DNA from: Streptomyces sp. RB17
GTDB lineage: Bacteria > Actinomycetota > Actinomycetes > Streptomycetales > Streptomycetaceae
Reading direction: 5' to 3'
NCBI RefSeq assembly: GCF_009604455.1
Contig: NZ_WEGL01000004.1
Span: forward strand, 620,001-684,000
Length of the DNA stretch: 64,000 bases
The notes under the pieces were generated by a model. It saw only the letters and a list, made by a program, of their open reading frames with translations. It was not told the DNA's origin and ran no database searches. A program made the translations under genes and the position numbers. This document shows, in pieces, positions 15,801 through 25,390 of the stretch; position 1 is the first letter of the stretch; every line of letters starts with the position of its first letter.

Positions 15801-17059
15801 GTGCCCCAGACGGTGGAGGGGATGCCGAGCTGGAAGTAGGAGCGCTCGGTGCCGATGCAGCCCGACCAGCTGTTGTAGCCGACGCCGGGGTCGCCGTACT
15901 GGGTGGAGTCGTAGTTCTTCGCCGATGGGCAGCCCTGCTGGGTTTCGACGTAGTGCTGCTTGCCGCCGGAGGCGTAGTGCGGGTTCCAGCTGGGGTCGAT
16001 GTAGACCGGGTAGTGGGTGCTGGAACCGCCGAGCAGCTTCTGGTCCGGCGTCAGGGACAGGGTGCCGCCGGTGACGTCGTCCGCGACCCGCGCCACCTGG
16101 GAGCCGACGCCGGGACCGGAAGAGCCGTCGTCCGTGCCGGCGCTATCGCTGGACGCCGCGCTCGCCGTGTCGAGGGGCGTGGTGAGCAACTGCGTGGTGG
16201 CGCCGTCGGAGGAGGAGTCCCACATCACAGGCTGGGGGGCGCTGAACATCACCTGGCCCGCCGAGGTGGTGGCCTGCAGGTTGTCGTGTCCGTCGTCGGA
16301 CACGGTCACGCCGGTGGCGTGGGTGGCCAGTTTCAGGGTGGCCAGGGCCGGGTCGTCGGCCGCCTCGGCGGTCTTGACGACGATCAGCTCGGAGAACCCG
16401 CCGACGGTGTTGGCCGTCAGCTTCAGATCCACGTCCTTGAGCACGTCGGGATAGGTGATCGTGGCACCGGACACGGTCGGTTTCGGCAGCGTCTGCGGCC
16501 AGGAGAAGGCCAGTTGGGCCTTGCCGCTCGTCATGGACACCAGGGGCGCGCTGCCGCCGCCGGAGAAGGCCAGGGGCTCTGCCGCTGCCTTGGGGCTGTA
16601 GCTGCCGTCGTCGTTCTGCTGCAGGGTCGCATCGACCGGCACCCACGCGTCGTCCTTGCGGACGCGTTCGGGCAGCAGACTGGTGGTCCAGGTGACGGTG
16701 CCCGAGGGGTTGGCCTGGACCGTGGCGGTCTCGGTGGTCAAGGCGTCCACCTGGACGGGGCTGCCCGTGCTGGCCGCCTTGCCCTGGGCCGCTGCCAGAG
16801 CTGCTTCTTGGTCCTTGCTCAATCCTGAGTCGTCCGCAGTACGGGTGGTGCCCAGCGGGCCGTCCGGATGAGACTCCGGCAGGGGCGGCGCCGGCGTGGA
16901 GAGGGGCGGCGTGCCGCCTCCGTCAGCCGCGGCAGGTATGGCAGGTGCCAGGGACAGTGACAGCGCACCGACGACGGCTGTGATCAGAAGACGGCCGGGT
17001 ATCCGCGGGTTCTTTTTGAATGATCTGTTCGCGTTGCGCGGGCGGAAAGGACCGGACAT
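12872..17059 (-). CDS. Large secreted DNRLRE-type protein with degenerate SGNH hydrolase domain
   Basis: A 1395-residue exported protein. A signal peptide (RLLITAVVGALSLSLAPAIP, ending near AAA at 46) is followed by a beta-rich region typical of DNRLRE/RHS-associated surface proteins (about 100-550, with the phrase YPVYIDPSWNPHYASGGKQH). Ig-like repeats follow (about 560-800), then a lectin-like beta region (800-1180). The C-terminus (about 1185-1395) is an SGNH/GDSL-hydrolase fold: block I AELGDNLTDP, block III Asn in GIENNRV, and block V DHINLT. In active enzymes block I reads GDS; here Ser is Asn, so catalysis is doubtful. It is divergent from the RHS toxin gene and may be its surface partner. 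Confidence 0.8.
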   Translation of the reverse strand: MSGPFRPRNANRSFKKNPRIPGRLLITAVVGALSLSLAPAIPAAADGGGTPPLSTPAPPLPESHPDGPLGTTRTADDSGLSKDQEAALAAAQGKAASTGSPVQVDALTTETATVQANPSGTVTWTTSLLPERVRKDDAWVPVDATLQQNDDGSYSPKAAAEPLAFSGGGSAPLVSMTSGKAQLAFSWPQTLPKPTVSGATITYPDVLKDVDLKLTANTVGGFSELIVVKTAEAADDPALATLKLATHATGVTVSDDGHDNLQATTSAGQVMFSAPQPVMWDSSSDGATTQLLTTPLDTASAASSDSAGTDDGSSGPGVGSQVARVADDVTGGTLSLTPDQKLLGGSSTHYPVYIDPSWNPHYASGGKQHYVETQQGCPSAKNYDSTQYGDPGVGYNSWSGCIGTERSYFQLGIPSTVWGTHIVNATVDVKENYSASCSLSSDIKLYLTGAISAGTNWNNKPSLSSYLKSKSFGPACTSEPSGGFDVTGTIADKAAAKDSSWTFALVNSQQGSGDGNYFKRVANNPSMSVEFNHVPGKPGSLAAKFGTHSVGCGTTAPYPVIGKTLITTPPTLNAVVSDGDKDDLAATYKYWVNGGTSTTTTSATVSSGQNAPKQLSSSFMSGLKTGDTVGWNVTSSDGEDTSAASSSCHFTVDLTAPAEPTVKDKDGTYPEDSPGITAAGTTGHFTLSTNSATKFLYNLDVSPPTSNTPSSEVATASSNSATISVTPTAPGTHTLYVYAVDAAGNVSTQQQYQFTALGHTGKTYASLKDAFNNTAVTDDNSQAAADADGVGATISLQDLKAAGWQPGGKITVDGAAFTLPSFASTSGDNVMAANQTIQMNGTGRALVFLGFSTYGFVSSQRAEDDYSSPVIPDGTSVSGTECTLGNGQYEDCRAGGPYGSVTYADGTTGAYHLTIPDWVYGSNALAAVTLPHRNHTSGTQETRSTNIYAFAVPLKPGAQISSVTLPDLSSAARQDVPGLHLFGMALRDTTTAPAGAKWTGAWSSPNEGAFNYEGTDYKDQTFRIAANPSVAGSSVRIRLSNALGRTPLTIDHTTIATQSAGAAPTTTPADLTFNGGSKSVTIPVGGEVYSDPTAYTATPGKRIMISLHLAGSTPYLVQHSWASAAVQYVSAVGSGDHTTDTATTSFTGTGVQWGEFTDILTGIDVTTSGNQPTVAELGDNLTDPFASGTKAGLVTPRVSDDLAAALRTNNQQIPDYGVVASGIENNRVATDQAQGGPAVLTRLDRDVLALPGITTVIVDEGLKDIVAGTGDTDLEQSYDQLLAQLRGWGIKVVLTTLTPCQGYTPCTTEADTNRVATNTWITDQVDFSTPTVNCLDAESAVAVPDPTSQADPTPLILNTDTAPNDDDPGDHINLTTDAYKTITNTIDLTTLGPDN

Positions 17060-17404
17060 CTGCCCCCCAGGTTGCGTCCGATGAAAAAAGAGCCGATAGG
17101 CGCGAGGAGGCTACCCGGGATTGCGTCAAAAGAACAACCAGCGACTGGAAGTTGACGCCCGCTTATCCCGTCGGCAAGTGTGTGGTATGTGCAATTTTGC
17201 TGCACATGCAGACCGTTGGAGACGTTCTTGGTCAATCGGCCTGGCCCGTGGGGAAATTGAGGGTCGACCTGCCGTTTCTTGGCTGCCTCGAGGGTGGTTC
17301 GTGACCGTCTCTATACGGGATCCATACCGTGAAGGCCCTGTGAAAAGAGCCTTCACGCTGATCGAATATCCCTTCGGCAGTCACGCTGAATTGGGGGGTC
17401 CGGA
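17060..17404. promoter_or_regulatory. Divergent promoter region of surface protein and RHS genes
   Basis: A 345-bp gap, lower in GC than its surroundings. A hairpin with an 8-bp stem (GTGAAGGC and complement, 17329-17356) lies 50 bases before the RHS start, in its presumed leader. I see no certain -10/-35 pair. Confidence 0.4.
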
Positions 17405-20400
17405 GTGCGTCGGAATTCGCTGTGGCGGATTTACGGAAGAGCGATGCGGATACGTAAAGTCCCTGCCTTCTGGATCGCCGTCATCACCGCACTCGGGCTG
17501 CTGGTCGGCCTGATCACTCCTCAGGCCGCACTCGCCGCGGGCCACCGGCCCAACTATCTCGTCAAGACGAAGAAGGAACGGTCCATCTCGGTGAGGCCCG
17601 TCAAGGGCAAGGGCGTCGCCGTGCCACGGATGGCCCGCTGGAACCCCGGCACGGCGCACAGAGCCTGGCCCACGGCCGGCAGTGCCGATGCGGCGGTACC
17701 GGGCCGCGGAGCGGCCGACCAGCACGCAGGCCACCTGCCGGTGTCCCTGACAGCCGCCAAGCACGGGCGCCGCGCACCGTCCGGTACCAAGCTGCACGTG
17801 CGGCTTCCGGGCCAGACGGCCGCGCAGAAGCTCGGAATGCGCGGCGTCGTCTTCACCGTCCAGCCGGACACGAAGACCCCCGGCGGCAGCACTCGACTCA
17901 GCCTGGACTACTCGGCGTTCAAGGACGCCTACGGCGGCGACTGGGCCGGGCGGCTGCACCTGGTACGGCTCCCGGCCTGCGCCCTGACGACCCCTGACAA
18001 GGCCGCCTGCCGTACCCAGAGCCCCCTGGCCTCCGCCAACAACGCCAAAACCCAGACGGTCTCCGCCGACGTCACACTGCCCACCCGCACCGCAGCCGCG
18101 CAGTCCACGACCGCTCAGCCGATGGTGCTGGCGGCGGTGGCCGGCACGTCCGGAGGCGGCGGCTCCTACGCGGCCACCTCACTGGCCCCGTCCGGACAGT
18201 GGTCCGCCGGCGGCTCCAGCGGCGCGTTCTCCTACTCGTACCCGATCACGGTGCCCGACGTCCCCGGCAGCCTGGACCCGACCGTCGCCCTGGACTACAA
18301 CTCGCAGAGCGTGGACGGGCGCACCTCCTCGACCAACGCCCAGTCCTCCTGGATCGGCGACGGCTGGGACTACTCGCCCGGGTTCGTCGAGCGCAGCTAC
18401 CCGGCCTGCTCCGACGACGCGGCGAACGGCACACCGAAGACCTCCGACGAGTGCTGGTCGGACGCCGCCCAGACCCTCACGCTGTCACTCAACGGCTCGT
18501 CCAACACCCTCGTCCACGACGACAAGACGGGCACCTGGCACCCGCAGGGCGACAACGGCGAGAAGATCGAGATCAAGACCGACACGGTCAACGACGACAA
18601 CGACCACGAGTACTTCGTCGTCACCACCGCCGACGGCACCCAGTACTACTTCGGCCTCAACCGGCTGCCCGGCTGGGCCGCGGGCAACGCCACCACCAAC
18701 TCGGTGTTCACCGCCCCCGTCTACGGCAACGACACCGGCGAGCCCTGCCACGCCTCCACGTTCGCCGCCTCCTGGTGCCAGCAGGGCTACCGGTGGAACC
18801 TCGACTACGTCGTCGACCCCCACGGCAATGCCATCAGCTACTGGTACACGCCCGAGACCGGCTACTACGGCCGCGACAACGCCACCACCGCCACCCCGTA
18901 CACCCGCGGCGGCTACCTGGCGAAGATCCAGTACGGGCAGCTCGCGGGGAAGGTGTACGACACCACCAACGCGCCCGCCGCCGCCCAGGTCTTCTTCGAC
19001 ACCTCCGAGCGCTGCCTGCCCGACTCCAGCTTCGACTGCGCCACGTCGAAGATGACGACGGCCAACGCCTCGCACTGGCCCGACGTCCCCGTCGACCAGA
19101 CCTGCGCCTCTACGGGCACCTGCAACAACCACGGGCCGGCCTTCTTCACGACCAAGCGCCTGACCGGCATCCGCACCCAGATCTTGGTCGGCACCGCCTA
19201 CCAGGACGTCGACGCCTGGTCCCTGACCCACACCTTTCCCTCCACCGGGGACACCACCACCCCGTCGCTGTGGCTGTCCTCCATCACCCACACGGGCAAG
19301 GACGGCGGCAGCCTCGCCCTGCCCCCGGTCAAGTTCGCCGGACAGGCCCTCGCCAACCGGGTCGACGGACTGGACGGCTACCAGCCGATCACCCGCTACC
19401 GCCTGACCACCGTGACCACCGAGTCCGGCGAAGTGATCACCGCCAACTACTCCGGCCCCCAGTGTCACCGCTCCGGCACCACGGTGCTGCCGTCCAGCGA
19501 GGACAACAACGCCTACCGCTGCTACCCGTCGTACTGGACCCCGCCGGGCCAGACCTCCCCGCAGCTGGACTGGTTCAACAAGTTCGTCGTCAACTCCGTC
19601 ACGACCGAGGACCCGACCGCGGGTGGCCTGCCCGTCCAGACCTCGTACACCTACCTCGGCGATCCGGCCTGGCACTTCAACGACGACCCGCTCACCCAGG
19701 CCAAGTACCGTACCTGGAACGAGTGGCGCGGGTACGGCAAGGTCGAAACCCGCACGGGCACCTCGCCGGCGAAGATCACGCTGTCCCAGCAGACGTACTT
19801 CCGGGGCATGGACGGCGACAAGACCTCCTCCGGCACCCGCAGTGTCACCCTCAACGACCGCGCCGGTGACGACTCCCAGAAGGACTCGGACTGGCTGGCC
19901 GGCCAGGCCTTCGAGACCGAGGGCTTCAACGGGGACGGCGGCACCCTGCTGTCGGACGAGATCACCGACCCCTGGAGCTCACCGGCCACGGCGACCCAGT
20001 CCCGTACGAAGGCGGGCCTGGACGATCTGGTCGCCCACCGCATGAACATCCAGCGCAGCCGGGCCGTCACCACCAAGGCGGACGGCACCCAGCGCACCAC
20101 CGAGACCGACTACACCATCGACGACGCCACCGGCCTGCCCACGTCCGTCGACGACCGCGGCGACACCTCCACCACCACCGACGACAAGTGCACCCGCACC
20201 TGGTACGCCAAGGACGCCTCGGGCAACACCCTGCCCGCACCGCGCCGCGTCCAGGAGGTCGCCGTCTCCTGCTCCGCCACCCCGAAGTACCCGGACGACC
20301 TGATCAGTGACGACCTGACCTTCTTCGACCTCCACACGGACAACACCGCGCCGCCCACCAAGGGCGATGTGACCATGGTGCAGAAGGCCGACTCCGTCGC

Positions 20401-23400
20401 CAGCGACGGCACCCCGCACTACATCACCGCGCTGAAGAACACCTACGACGACTACGGCCGCGAACTCACCGAGACCGACGCCGACAACAACACCACCACC
20501 ACGACCTACACCCCCACCACCGGTGCGGCACCGACCTCCGTCAAGGTCACCCAGCCCAAGGTCACCGGCCAGACCACCGCCTTCAGCACCACCACCACGC
20601 TCGACCCGGCCCGCGGCCTCGACCTGAAGACCACCGACGCGGCGAGCTACTCCACCACCAGCACCTATGACCCGCTGGGCCGCCTCACCGCCGTATGGAA
20701 CCCGGGCTTCTCGACCAGCAACAACCCCAACACCAAGTACAGCTACGACCTCAACCCCGGCGCGCCGTCCACGGTCACCACCCAGACCCTGCTCGACAAC
20801 AACAGCTACCGCACCTCCATCGCGATCTACGACGCGATGCTGCGCCCGCGTGAGTCGCAGACGGCGACCGTGGACGGCGGCCGGGTCATCACCGACACCG
20901 TCTACGACAGCCACGGCTGGGCCGTGAGCAGCTCCGACCCCTACTACAACAGCGGAGCCCCCTCCGGCACGCTGGTGGACGCGGCCGACAACCAGACCCC
21001 TTCCCAGGCCGCAACGGTCTACGACGGCGCGGGCCGGGTCACCGACTCGATCGCCTACCACTTCGCGTCGGAGACCTGGCGCACGACCACCGCCTACCCC
21101 GGCTCCGACCGCGTCGACGTCACCCCGCCGAATGGTGCCACGCCCACCACCACGTACACCGACGCACGCGGCCAGACGGTCAAGCTCCTGCGCTACCACG
21201 GCACCACGCCCTCCGGGACCGCGGACACCGTCACCTACTCCTACGACGCCGCCGGCCACCAGATCGGCCAGGACGACGGCCAGGGCCACACCTGGACCAG
21301 CCACTACGACCTGCTGGGCCGCCGCACCTCCCAGACCGACCCCGACACCGGCTCCTCCAGCTCCACCTACGACAACGCCGGCCAGCTGCTGACCAGCACC
21401 GACAACCGCGGCAAGACCATCGCCTACAAGTACGACGAGATGGGCCGTAAGACGGCGGAGTTCGACACCACGGGAGGTGCCGACCCGTCCGCCGCCAACG
21501 AACTGGCGTCCTGGACGTACGACACGCTGAAGAAGGGCAAACTCACTTCCACCACCCGCTACGTGGGCGGCACCTCGGGCAGCGCCTACACCAGCAAGGT
21601 CCTCGGCTACGACAGCCACGGCTGGGTCCAGGCCACCCAACTCGTCATCCCCTCGGCCGAGGGTGCACTGGCCGGCACTTACCTCCACCAGAACCGCTAC
21701 AACCTCACCGGCACGTTGCAGTCCTACACTGACCAGGACCCGACCGCCGTCAAGCTGCCGGAAGAGACGGTCTCCTACACCTACGACGCCTACGATCGCC
21801 CCATCGGCGTCGGTGGCGACACCAATGGCTGGGCCTACGTCAGCGGTCTGACCTACACCGAGTTCGACGAGCCGCAGCAGTTCACCTACGGCACGTCGGG
21901 CAACTTCGCCCAGCAGACCCTCAGTTACGACGACCAGTCCCACCGTCTGACCGGCTCCACCACCGTCACGCAGTCCGGCGCCGCGGTCGCCGACAAGACC
22001 TCCTACGCCTATCAGCCCTCCGGCAACGTCACCAAGATCGCCGACAAGCTGGAGACCGGCCAGACGGACACCCAGTGCTTCACCTACGACTGGGCACAGC
22101 GTCTGAAGGCGGCCTGGACGGCCACCGACGACTGCGCGGCCACCCCCGCGCCCGGCGCCTCGTCCACCGTGGGCGGTCCCTCCCCGTACTGGCAGAGCTG
22201 GACCTTCGACTCCACCGGCGCCCGCCAGAGTCAGGTCGACCACGACCCCGCCGGCGACACCTCCCACGACACCACGGCGACCTACACCCCCTTCTCCACC
22301 ACGGGCAACGGCCACCCGGCCCACGCCGTAGCCCAGGTAGACAAGGTGAACCCCGCGGACCCGACCGCCAACACCACCAACACCTACACCTACGACGAGG
22401 ACGGCAACGTCCAGACCCGCACCACTCGCGCGGGCACCGACACCTTCACCTACGACGACGAGGGCAAGCTCGCCGAACTGTCCTCCACCGGCAGCGCCGG
22501 CGACACCAAGTACCTCTACGACGCCGACGGCAACCAGCTCATCCGCCGCAGCCCGGACGCGACCACCCTCTACACGGGCGACGAGGAGATCACCCTCAAG
22601 AAGGGCGCCGCGAGCGCCGACGGTGTGCGCTACATCTCCATCGGCGGCGAAACCGTGGCCACCCACTCCTCCGACGGCCACTTCACCTACCTGATCCCCG
22701 ACCGCGAGGGCACCAGCACCCTCGCCGTCGACTCCCAGACCCAGGCCGTCACCCGCCGCCAGTACAAACCCTTCGGCGAGCAACGCGACCAGACCGGCAC
22801 CTGGACGGCCGGCCAGCGCGGCTACGTCGGCGGCACCCAGGACGACAACACCGGCCTGACCAACCTCGGCGCACGCGAATACGACCCCTCCATCGGCCGA
22901 TTCCTCGCCCCCGACCCCCTGCTGGCCCCCGGCGACCCGCAGTCCTGGAACGCCTACGACTACGCCGACGACACGCCCGTCACCAGCTCCGACCCGTCCG
23001 GCCTGTGCATGGCTGACGAGTGCGGCGTCGGCTACCCCATCGGCGGCACCGGCACCAGCAAGGACAACCCCACCCGCTACATCGACACCGGCCCCGTCGA
23101 CCCGGGCGGCTCGAACACCGCCTACTGCCACCACGGCAACTGCACCGACGGACACCGCCTCGGCGAGGGCAGCGGCGCGGGCGGCGGCAACATCAACAAG
23201 AAGACGTACGACCCCCAGGCCGAAGCCCGGGCAGTGGCACGCGCCAAAGCCACGGCGGACGCAGCCGCTGCCGCTGCAAGGAAGCAGGCGTCCGGCCTCA
23301 AGCACCGCCTGCTCAACCTGGTCGCCGACGTCCTCGGCATCACCGACGCCTACAACTGCTTCACCAAGGGCGACGTCATGGGCTGCATCAACACCGCCCT

Positions 23401-24445
23401 GACCGCCGTCCCCTGGGGCAAGGTCTTCAAGGCCATCAAGGTCGGCATCGAAGCCTTCAAGGTCTGGCGAGCCCTCGACCGCGCCTACACCGCGGTCAAG
23501 GACGCCGAGGAAGCCGCGAAAATAGCCGACGGCGTCCTGGATTCGGAACGCGCGATCGCCGAGGCGGAAAAAGCCGAGAGCGCCGGCACGGAAGCCGCCA
23601 GCTGTGCCGTACACAGCTTCGTCGCGACTACCGCGGTCCGCCTGGCAAGCGGCTCAGCCAAACCGATCAGCAAGGTCACGGTCGGCGATACGGTCCTGGC
23701 CACGGACCCGCAAACGGGCGTCACGGCCCCGGAGAAAGTCCAGAACGTCATCGTCACCCACACAGACAAGGACTTCACCACGCTGACCCTGGACACGGCC
23801 CCAAGCCGCGGTCCGCCCCACAAAGCGCAGTCTCACGCCGCGCCCAAGCAGACCCTCACCACCACCTGGCACCACCCCTTCTGGGACGCCACCCACCATC
23901 ACTGGACCGACGCCCACAACCTCACCCCCGGCACCAAGCTCCGCCGGCCCGACGGCACCACAGTCACCCTCACCGCAGTCCACAACTTCCACCAGCACAA
24001 GACGACCTACGACCTCACCGTCGGGACCCTGCACACGTACTATGTGATGGCGGGGGCCACGCCGGTCCTCGTGCACAATTGCGGTGATGGTGGCTTTAAG
24101 AATCCCGTTTCTCCAGATGAGATAACGGAGCTGAATCGCGGATTTGGCGGGATGGTTGCGGAGCGTGGATCTCCCGAGAATACAATGGTCAACGCCAGTC
24201 GCTACGGTAGCTTCTGGGAGAAGTCGGCGGTGGTGATTCGAGACATTGCCGGTGGTCACATGTTCGACAATGGAAATAAGCGAACCGCTCATGCTGTCGT
24301 ATCGCAACTAATGGATCGAAACGGCATCACCAGTGGACCCACTTCGGATGACCTATGGAGCGTCATATCCAGAGTCGCTACTCCGAAAAAAGCAGGTCAC
24401 AGTATGGATGTCGGGGAGATCGCCTCTATGTTGCGAGGGTATTGA
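17405..24445 (+). CDS. RHS-repeat polymorphic toxin with Hint-like and Fic/Doc C-terminal domains
   Basis: A 2346-residue exported RHS protein. An N-terminal hydrophobic segment (WIAVITALGLLVGLITPQAA) serves for secretion. A SpvB-like region (about 230-340) leads into many YD/RHS repeats (about 900-1780). The RHS core boundary GLTNLGAREYDPSIGRFLAP is near 1817-1836, ending DPSGL. A helical linker is followed by a pretoxin Hint-like domain (from CAVHSFVATT near 2065 to TPVLVHNC near 2222). The tip is a toxin with HMFDNGNKRTAHAV at 2285-2298, a Fic/Doc signature with Lys after GN as in Doc. The tip DNA (from about 24080) is more AT-rich than the rest, a sign of tip exchange. Start is GTG 17405; ATG 17444 is possible. 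Fic/Doc proteins modify target proteins with AMP or phosphate. Confidence 0.88.
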   Translation: MRRNSLWRIYGRAMRIRKVPAFWIAVITALGLLVGLITPQAALAAGHRPNYLVKTKKERSISVRPVKGKGVAVPRMARWNPGTAHRAWPTAGSADAAVPGRGAADQHAGHLPVSLTAAKHGRRAPSGTKLHVRLPGQTAAQKLGMRGVVFTVQPDTKTPGGSTRLSLDYSAFKDAYGGDWAGRLHLVRLPACALTTPDKAACRTQSPLASANNAKTQTVSADVTLPTRTAAAQSTTAQPMVLAAVAGTSGGGGSYAATSLAPSGQWSAGGSSGAFSYSYPITVPDVPGSLDPTVALDYNSQSVDGRTSSTNAQSSWIGDGWDYSPGFVERSYPACSDDAANGTPKTSDECWSDAAQTLTLSLNGSSNTLVHDDKTGTWHPQGDNGEKIEIKTDTVNDDNDHEYFVVTTADGTQYYFGLNRLPGWAAGNATTNSVFTAPVYGNDTGEPCHASTFAASWCQQGYRWNLDYVVDPHGNAISYWYTPETGYYGRDNATTATPYTRGGYLAKIQYGQLAGKVYDTTNAPAAAQVFFDTSERCLPDSSFDCATSKMTTANASHWPDVPVDQTCASTGTCNNHGPAFFTTKRLTGIRTQILVGTAYQDVDAWSLTHTFPSTGDTTTPSLWLSSITHTGKDGGSLALPPVKFAGQALANRVDGLDGYQPITRYRLTTVTTESGEVITANYSGPQCHRSGTTVLPSSEDNNAYRCYPSYWTPPGQTSPQLDWFNKFVVNSVTTEDPTAGGLPVQTSYTYLGDPAWHFNDDPLTQAKYRTWNEWRGYGKVETRTGTSPAKITLSQQTYFRGMDGDKTSSGTRSVTLNDRAGDDSQKDSDWLAGQAFETEGFNGDGGTLLSDEITDPWSSPATATQSRTKAGLDDLVAHRMNIQRSRAVTTKADGTQRTTETDYTIDDATGLPTSVDDRGDTSTTTDDKCTRTWYAKDASGNTLPAPRRVQEVAVSCSATPKYPDDLISDDLTFFDLHTDNTAPPTKGDVTMVQKADSVASDGTPHYITALKNTYDDYGRELTETDADNNTTTTTYTPTTGAAPTSVKVTQPKVTGQTTAFSTTTTLDPARGLDLKTTDAASYSTTSTYDPLGRLTAVWNPGFSTSNNPNTKYSYDLNPGAPSTVTTQTLLDNNSYRTSIAIYDAMLRPRESQTATVDGGRVITDTVYDSHGWAVSSSDPYYNSGAPSGTLVDAADNQTPSQAATVYDGAGRVTDSIAYHFASETWRTTTAYPGSDRVDVTPPNGATPTTTYTDARGQTVKLLRYHGTTPSGTADTVTYSYDAAGHQIGQDDGQGHTWTSHYDLLGRRTSQTDPDTGSSSSTYDNAGQLLTSTDNRGKTIAYKYDEMGRKTAEFDTTGGADPSAANELASWTYDTLKKGKLTSTTRYVGGTSGSAYTSKVLGYDSHGWVQATQLVIPSAEGALAGTYLHQNRYNLTGTLQSYTDQDPTAVKLPEETVSYTYDAYDRPIGVGGDTNGWAYVSGLTYTEFDEPQQFTYGTSGNFAQQTLSYDDQSHRLTGSTTVTQSGAAVADKTSYAYQPSGNVTKIADKLETGQTDTQCFTYDWAQRLKAAWTATDDCAATPAPGASSTVGGPSPYWQSWTFDSTGARQSQVDHDPAGDTSHDTTATYTPFSTTGNGHPAHAVAQVDKVNPADPTANTTNTYTYDEDGNVQTRTTRAGTDTFTYDDEGKLAELSSTGSAGDTKYLYDADGNQLIRRSPDATTLYTGDEEITLKKGAASADGVRYISIGGETVATHSSDGHFTYLIPDREGTSTLAVDSQTQAVTRRQYKPFGEQRDQTGTWTAGQRGYVGGTQDDNTGLTNLGAREYDPSIGRFLAPDPLLAPGDPQSWNAYDYADDTPVTSSDPSGLCMADECGVGYPIGGTGTSKDNPTRYIDTGPVDPGGSNTAYCHHGNCTDGHRLGEGSGAGGGNINKKTYDPQAEARAVARAKATADAAAAAARKQASGLKHRLLNLVADVLGITDAYNCFTKGDVMGCINTALTAVPWGKVFKAIKVGIEAFKVWRALDRAYTAVKDAEEAAKIADGVLDSERAIAEAEKAESAGTEAASCAVHSFVATTAVRLASGSAKPISKVTVGDTVLATDPQTGVTAPEKVQNVIVTHTDKDFTTLTLDTAPSRGPPHKAQSHAAPKQTLTTTWHHPFWDATHHHWTDAHNLTPGTKLRRPDGTTVTLTAVHNFHQHKTTYDLTVGTLHTYYVMAGATPVLVHNCGDGGFKNPVSPDEITELNRGFGGMVAERGSPENTMVNASRYGSFWEKSAVVIRDIAGGHMFDNGNKRTAHAVVSQLMDRNGITSGPTSDDLWSVISRVATPKKAGHSMDVGEIASMLRGY

Positions 24446-24456
24446 CAGGAGCGGTG

Positions 24457-24702
24457 ATGGTGGATATCGAGCTACTTATGGATCAGCTGGGGAGAGCTGG
24501 CGTCACTGTTCTCCTCAAGGTTGATCACGAGCGCATGCAAACAGGTCACAAACCCTGGACGATGGTAATGTCAGGGCCGGGGCTGGGTGAGCGAGAATTG
24601 ATTCGCACAGACGCGCCCACTCTTCAGAATTGCCTGAAGTACTGTCTTCGAGAGCTGAGCACATGTCCCGGCGATTGGGAATGGCTGGAGCTGTATTCGT
24701 AG
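24457..24702 (+). CDS. Probable immunity protein for the Fic/Doc toxin
   Basis: An 81-residue protein starting 11 bases after the toxin stop, with AGGAG just upstream of ATG 24457 (GTG 24454 is also possible). It is AT-richer than the surrounding genes, like the toxin tip. Sequence features: VDIELLMDQLGRAGVTVLLK, then TDAPTLQNCLKYCLREL and an aromatic end WEWLELYS. I see no Fic-inhibitory S/T-x-x-x-E/G-N motif. Position, size and composition make it the natural immunity partner; this is inference from context, not a recognised family. A terminator follows at once. Confidence 0.65.
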   Translation: MVDIELLMDQLGRAGVTVLLKVDHERMQTGHKPWTMVMSGPGLGERELIRTDAPTLQNCLKYCLRELSTCPGDWEWLELYS

Positions 24703-24709
24703 ACACATC

Positions 24710-24747
24710 AGAAGGCCCCGCCGGAATCCATTTCGGCGGGGCCTTCT
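24710..24747. terminator. Terminator after toxin/immunity pair
   Basis: AGAAGGCCCCGCCG and its perfect complement flank a 10-base loop 8 bases after the immunity stop. Confidence 0.85.
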
Positions 24748-24778
24748 GGGTGTCTGACGGCAGTAGTTGACGGCAACG

Positions 24779-25375
24779 TCAGCGGACGGATGCTGCACGA
24801 AGCGGCGGTTCGTCACCGTCGTCGGGCTGGTTGGTGGTCTCGGCAGGGTCGCGCAGCGCGCGGCCGAGGAGGTCGATGGCGTCGCGCTGGAGGCGGAGCC
24901 GGACGTGGGCGTAGACGGTGGCGGTGACGCCGATGTGGGCGTGCCCGAGGAGTTCCTTGATGACGACGAGTTCGACGCCCTGTTCCAGGAGGAGGGTGGC
25001 CGCCGAGTGTCGGAGGTCGTGGAAGCGGATGCGGCGGAGCCTGGCACGGCGGAGCAGGGTGTTGAAGTGCCGGGTGAGGGTGGCCCCTTCGATCGGGGCG
25101 CCGTTGGGCCGGGTAAACACGTAGCCGCTGTCCTTCCAGCTCTTGCCTGCCGCTTCGCGCTCGTGGCCCTGTCGGCCACGGTGGCGCTCCAGGGAGCGCA
25201 GGCACGGCGTTGGCAGGGCGATGCGTCGTTCGGAACTCTGGGTCTTGGTCGGGAGGGCGGTCAGGCCGCCGGAGTTGGTGCGCTGGAGGGTGCGCCGGAT
25301 GCTGACGGTTCCGCCGGCCAGGTCGAGGTCTTCCCAGCGCAGGCCGAGGAGTTCGCCCTTGCGGAGCGGTCTCGG
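24779..25375 (-). pseudogene. Tyrosine recombinase remnant (C-terminal half)
   Basis: One minus-strand frame reads PLRKGELLGLRWEDLDLAGG (with the first catalytic Arg), then continues through WKDSGYVFTRPNGAPIEG to IRFHDLRHSAATLLLEQGVE (HxxR), LLGHAHIGVTATVYAHVRL (GH and catalytic Tyr) and a normal stop. The N-terminal SAM-like and core-binding regions are missing; the break is near 25375. This family (common phage/ICE integrase) differs from the pSAM2-like integrases elsewhere in the window. It records a separate insertion event beside the toxin cluster. Confidence 0.8.
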
Positions 25376-25390
25376 CCGAAAATATCTTGT

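Noticed and set aside
14324..16828. An 834-residue plus-strand frame opposite the SGNH surface protein
   Set aside because: Antisense shadow with low-complexity Gly/Val/Arg sequence.
19979..23614. A 1211-residue open frame on the minus strand opposite the RHS gene
   Set aside because: It is the high-GC shadow of the RHS coding strand: Gly/Val/Ala-rich, without any domain.
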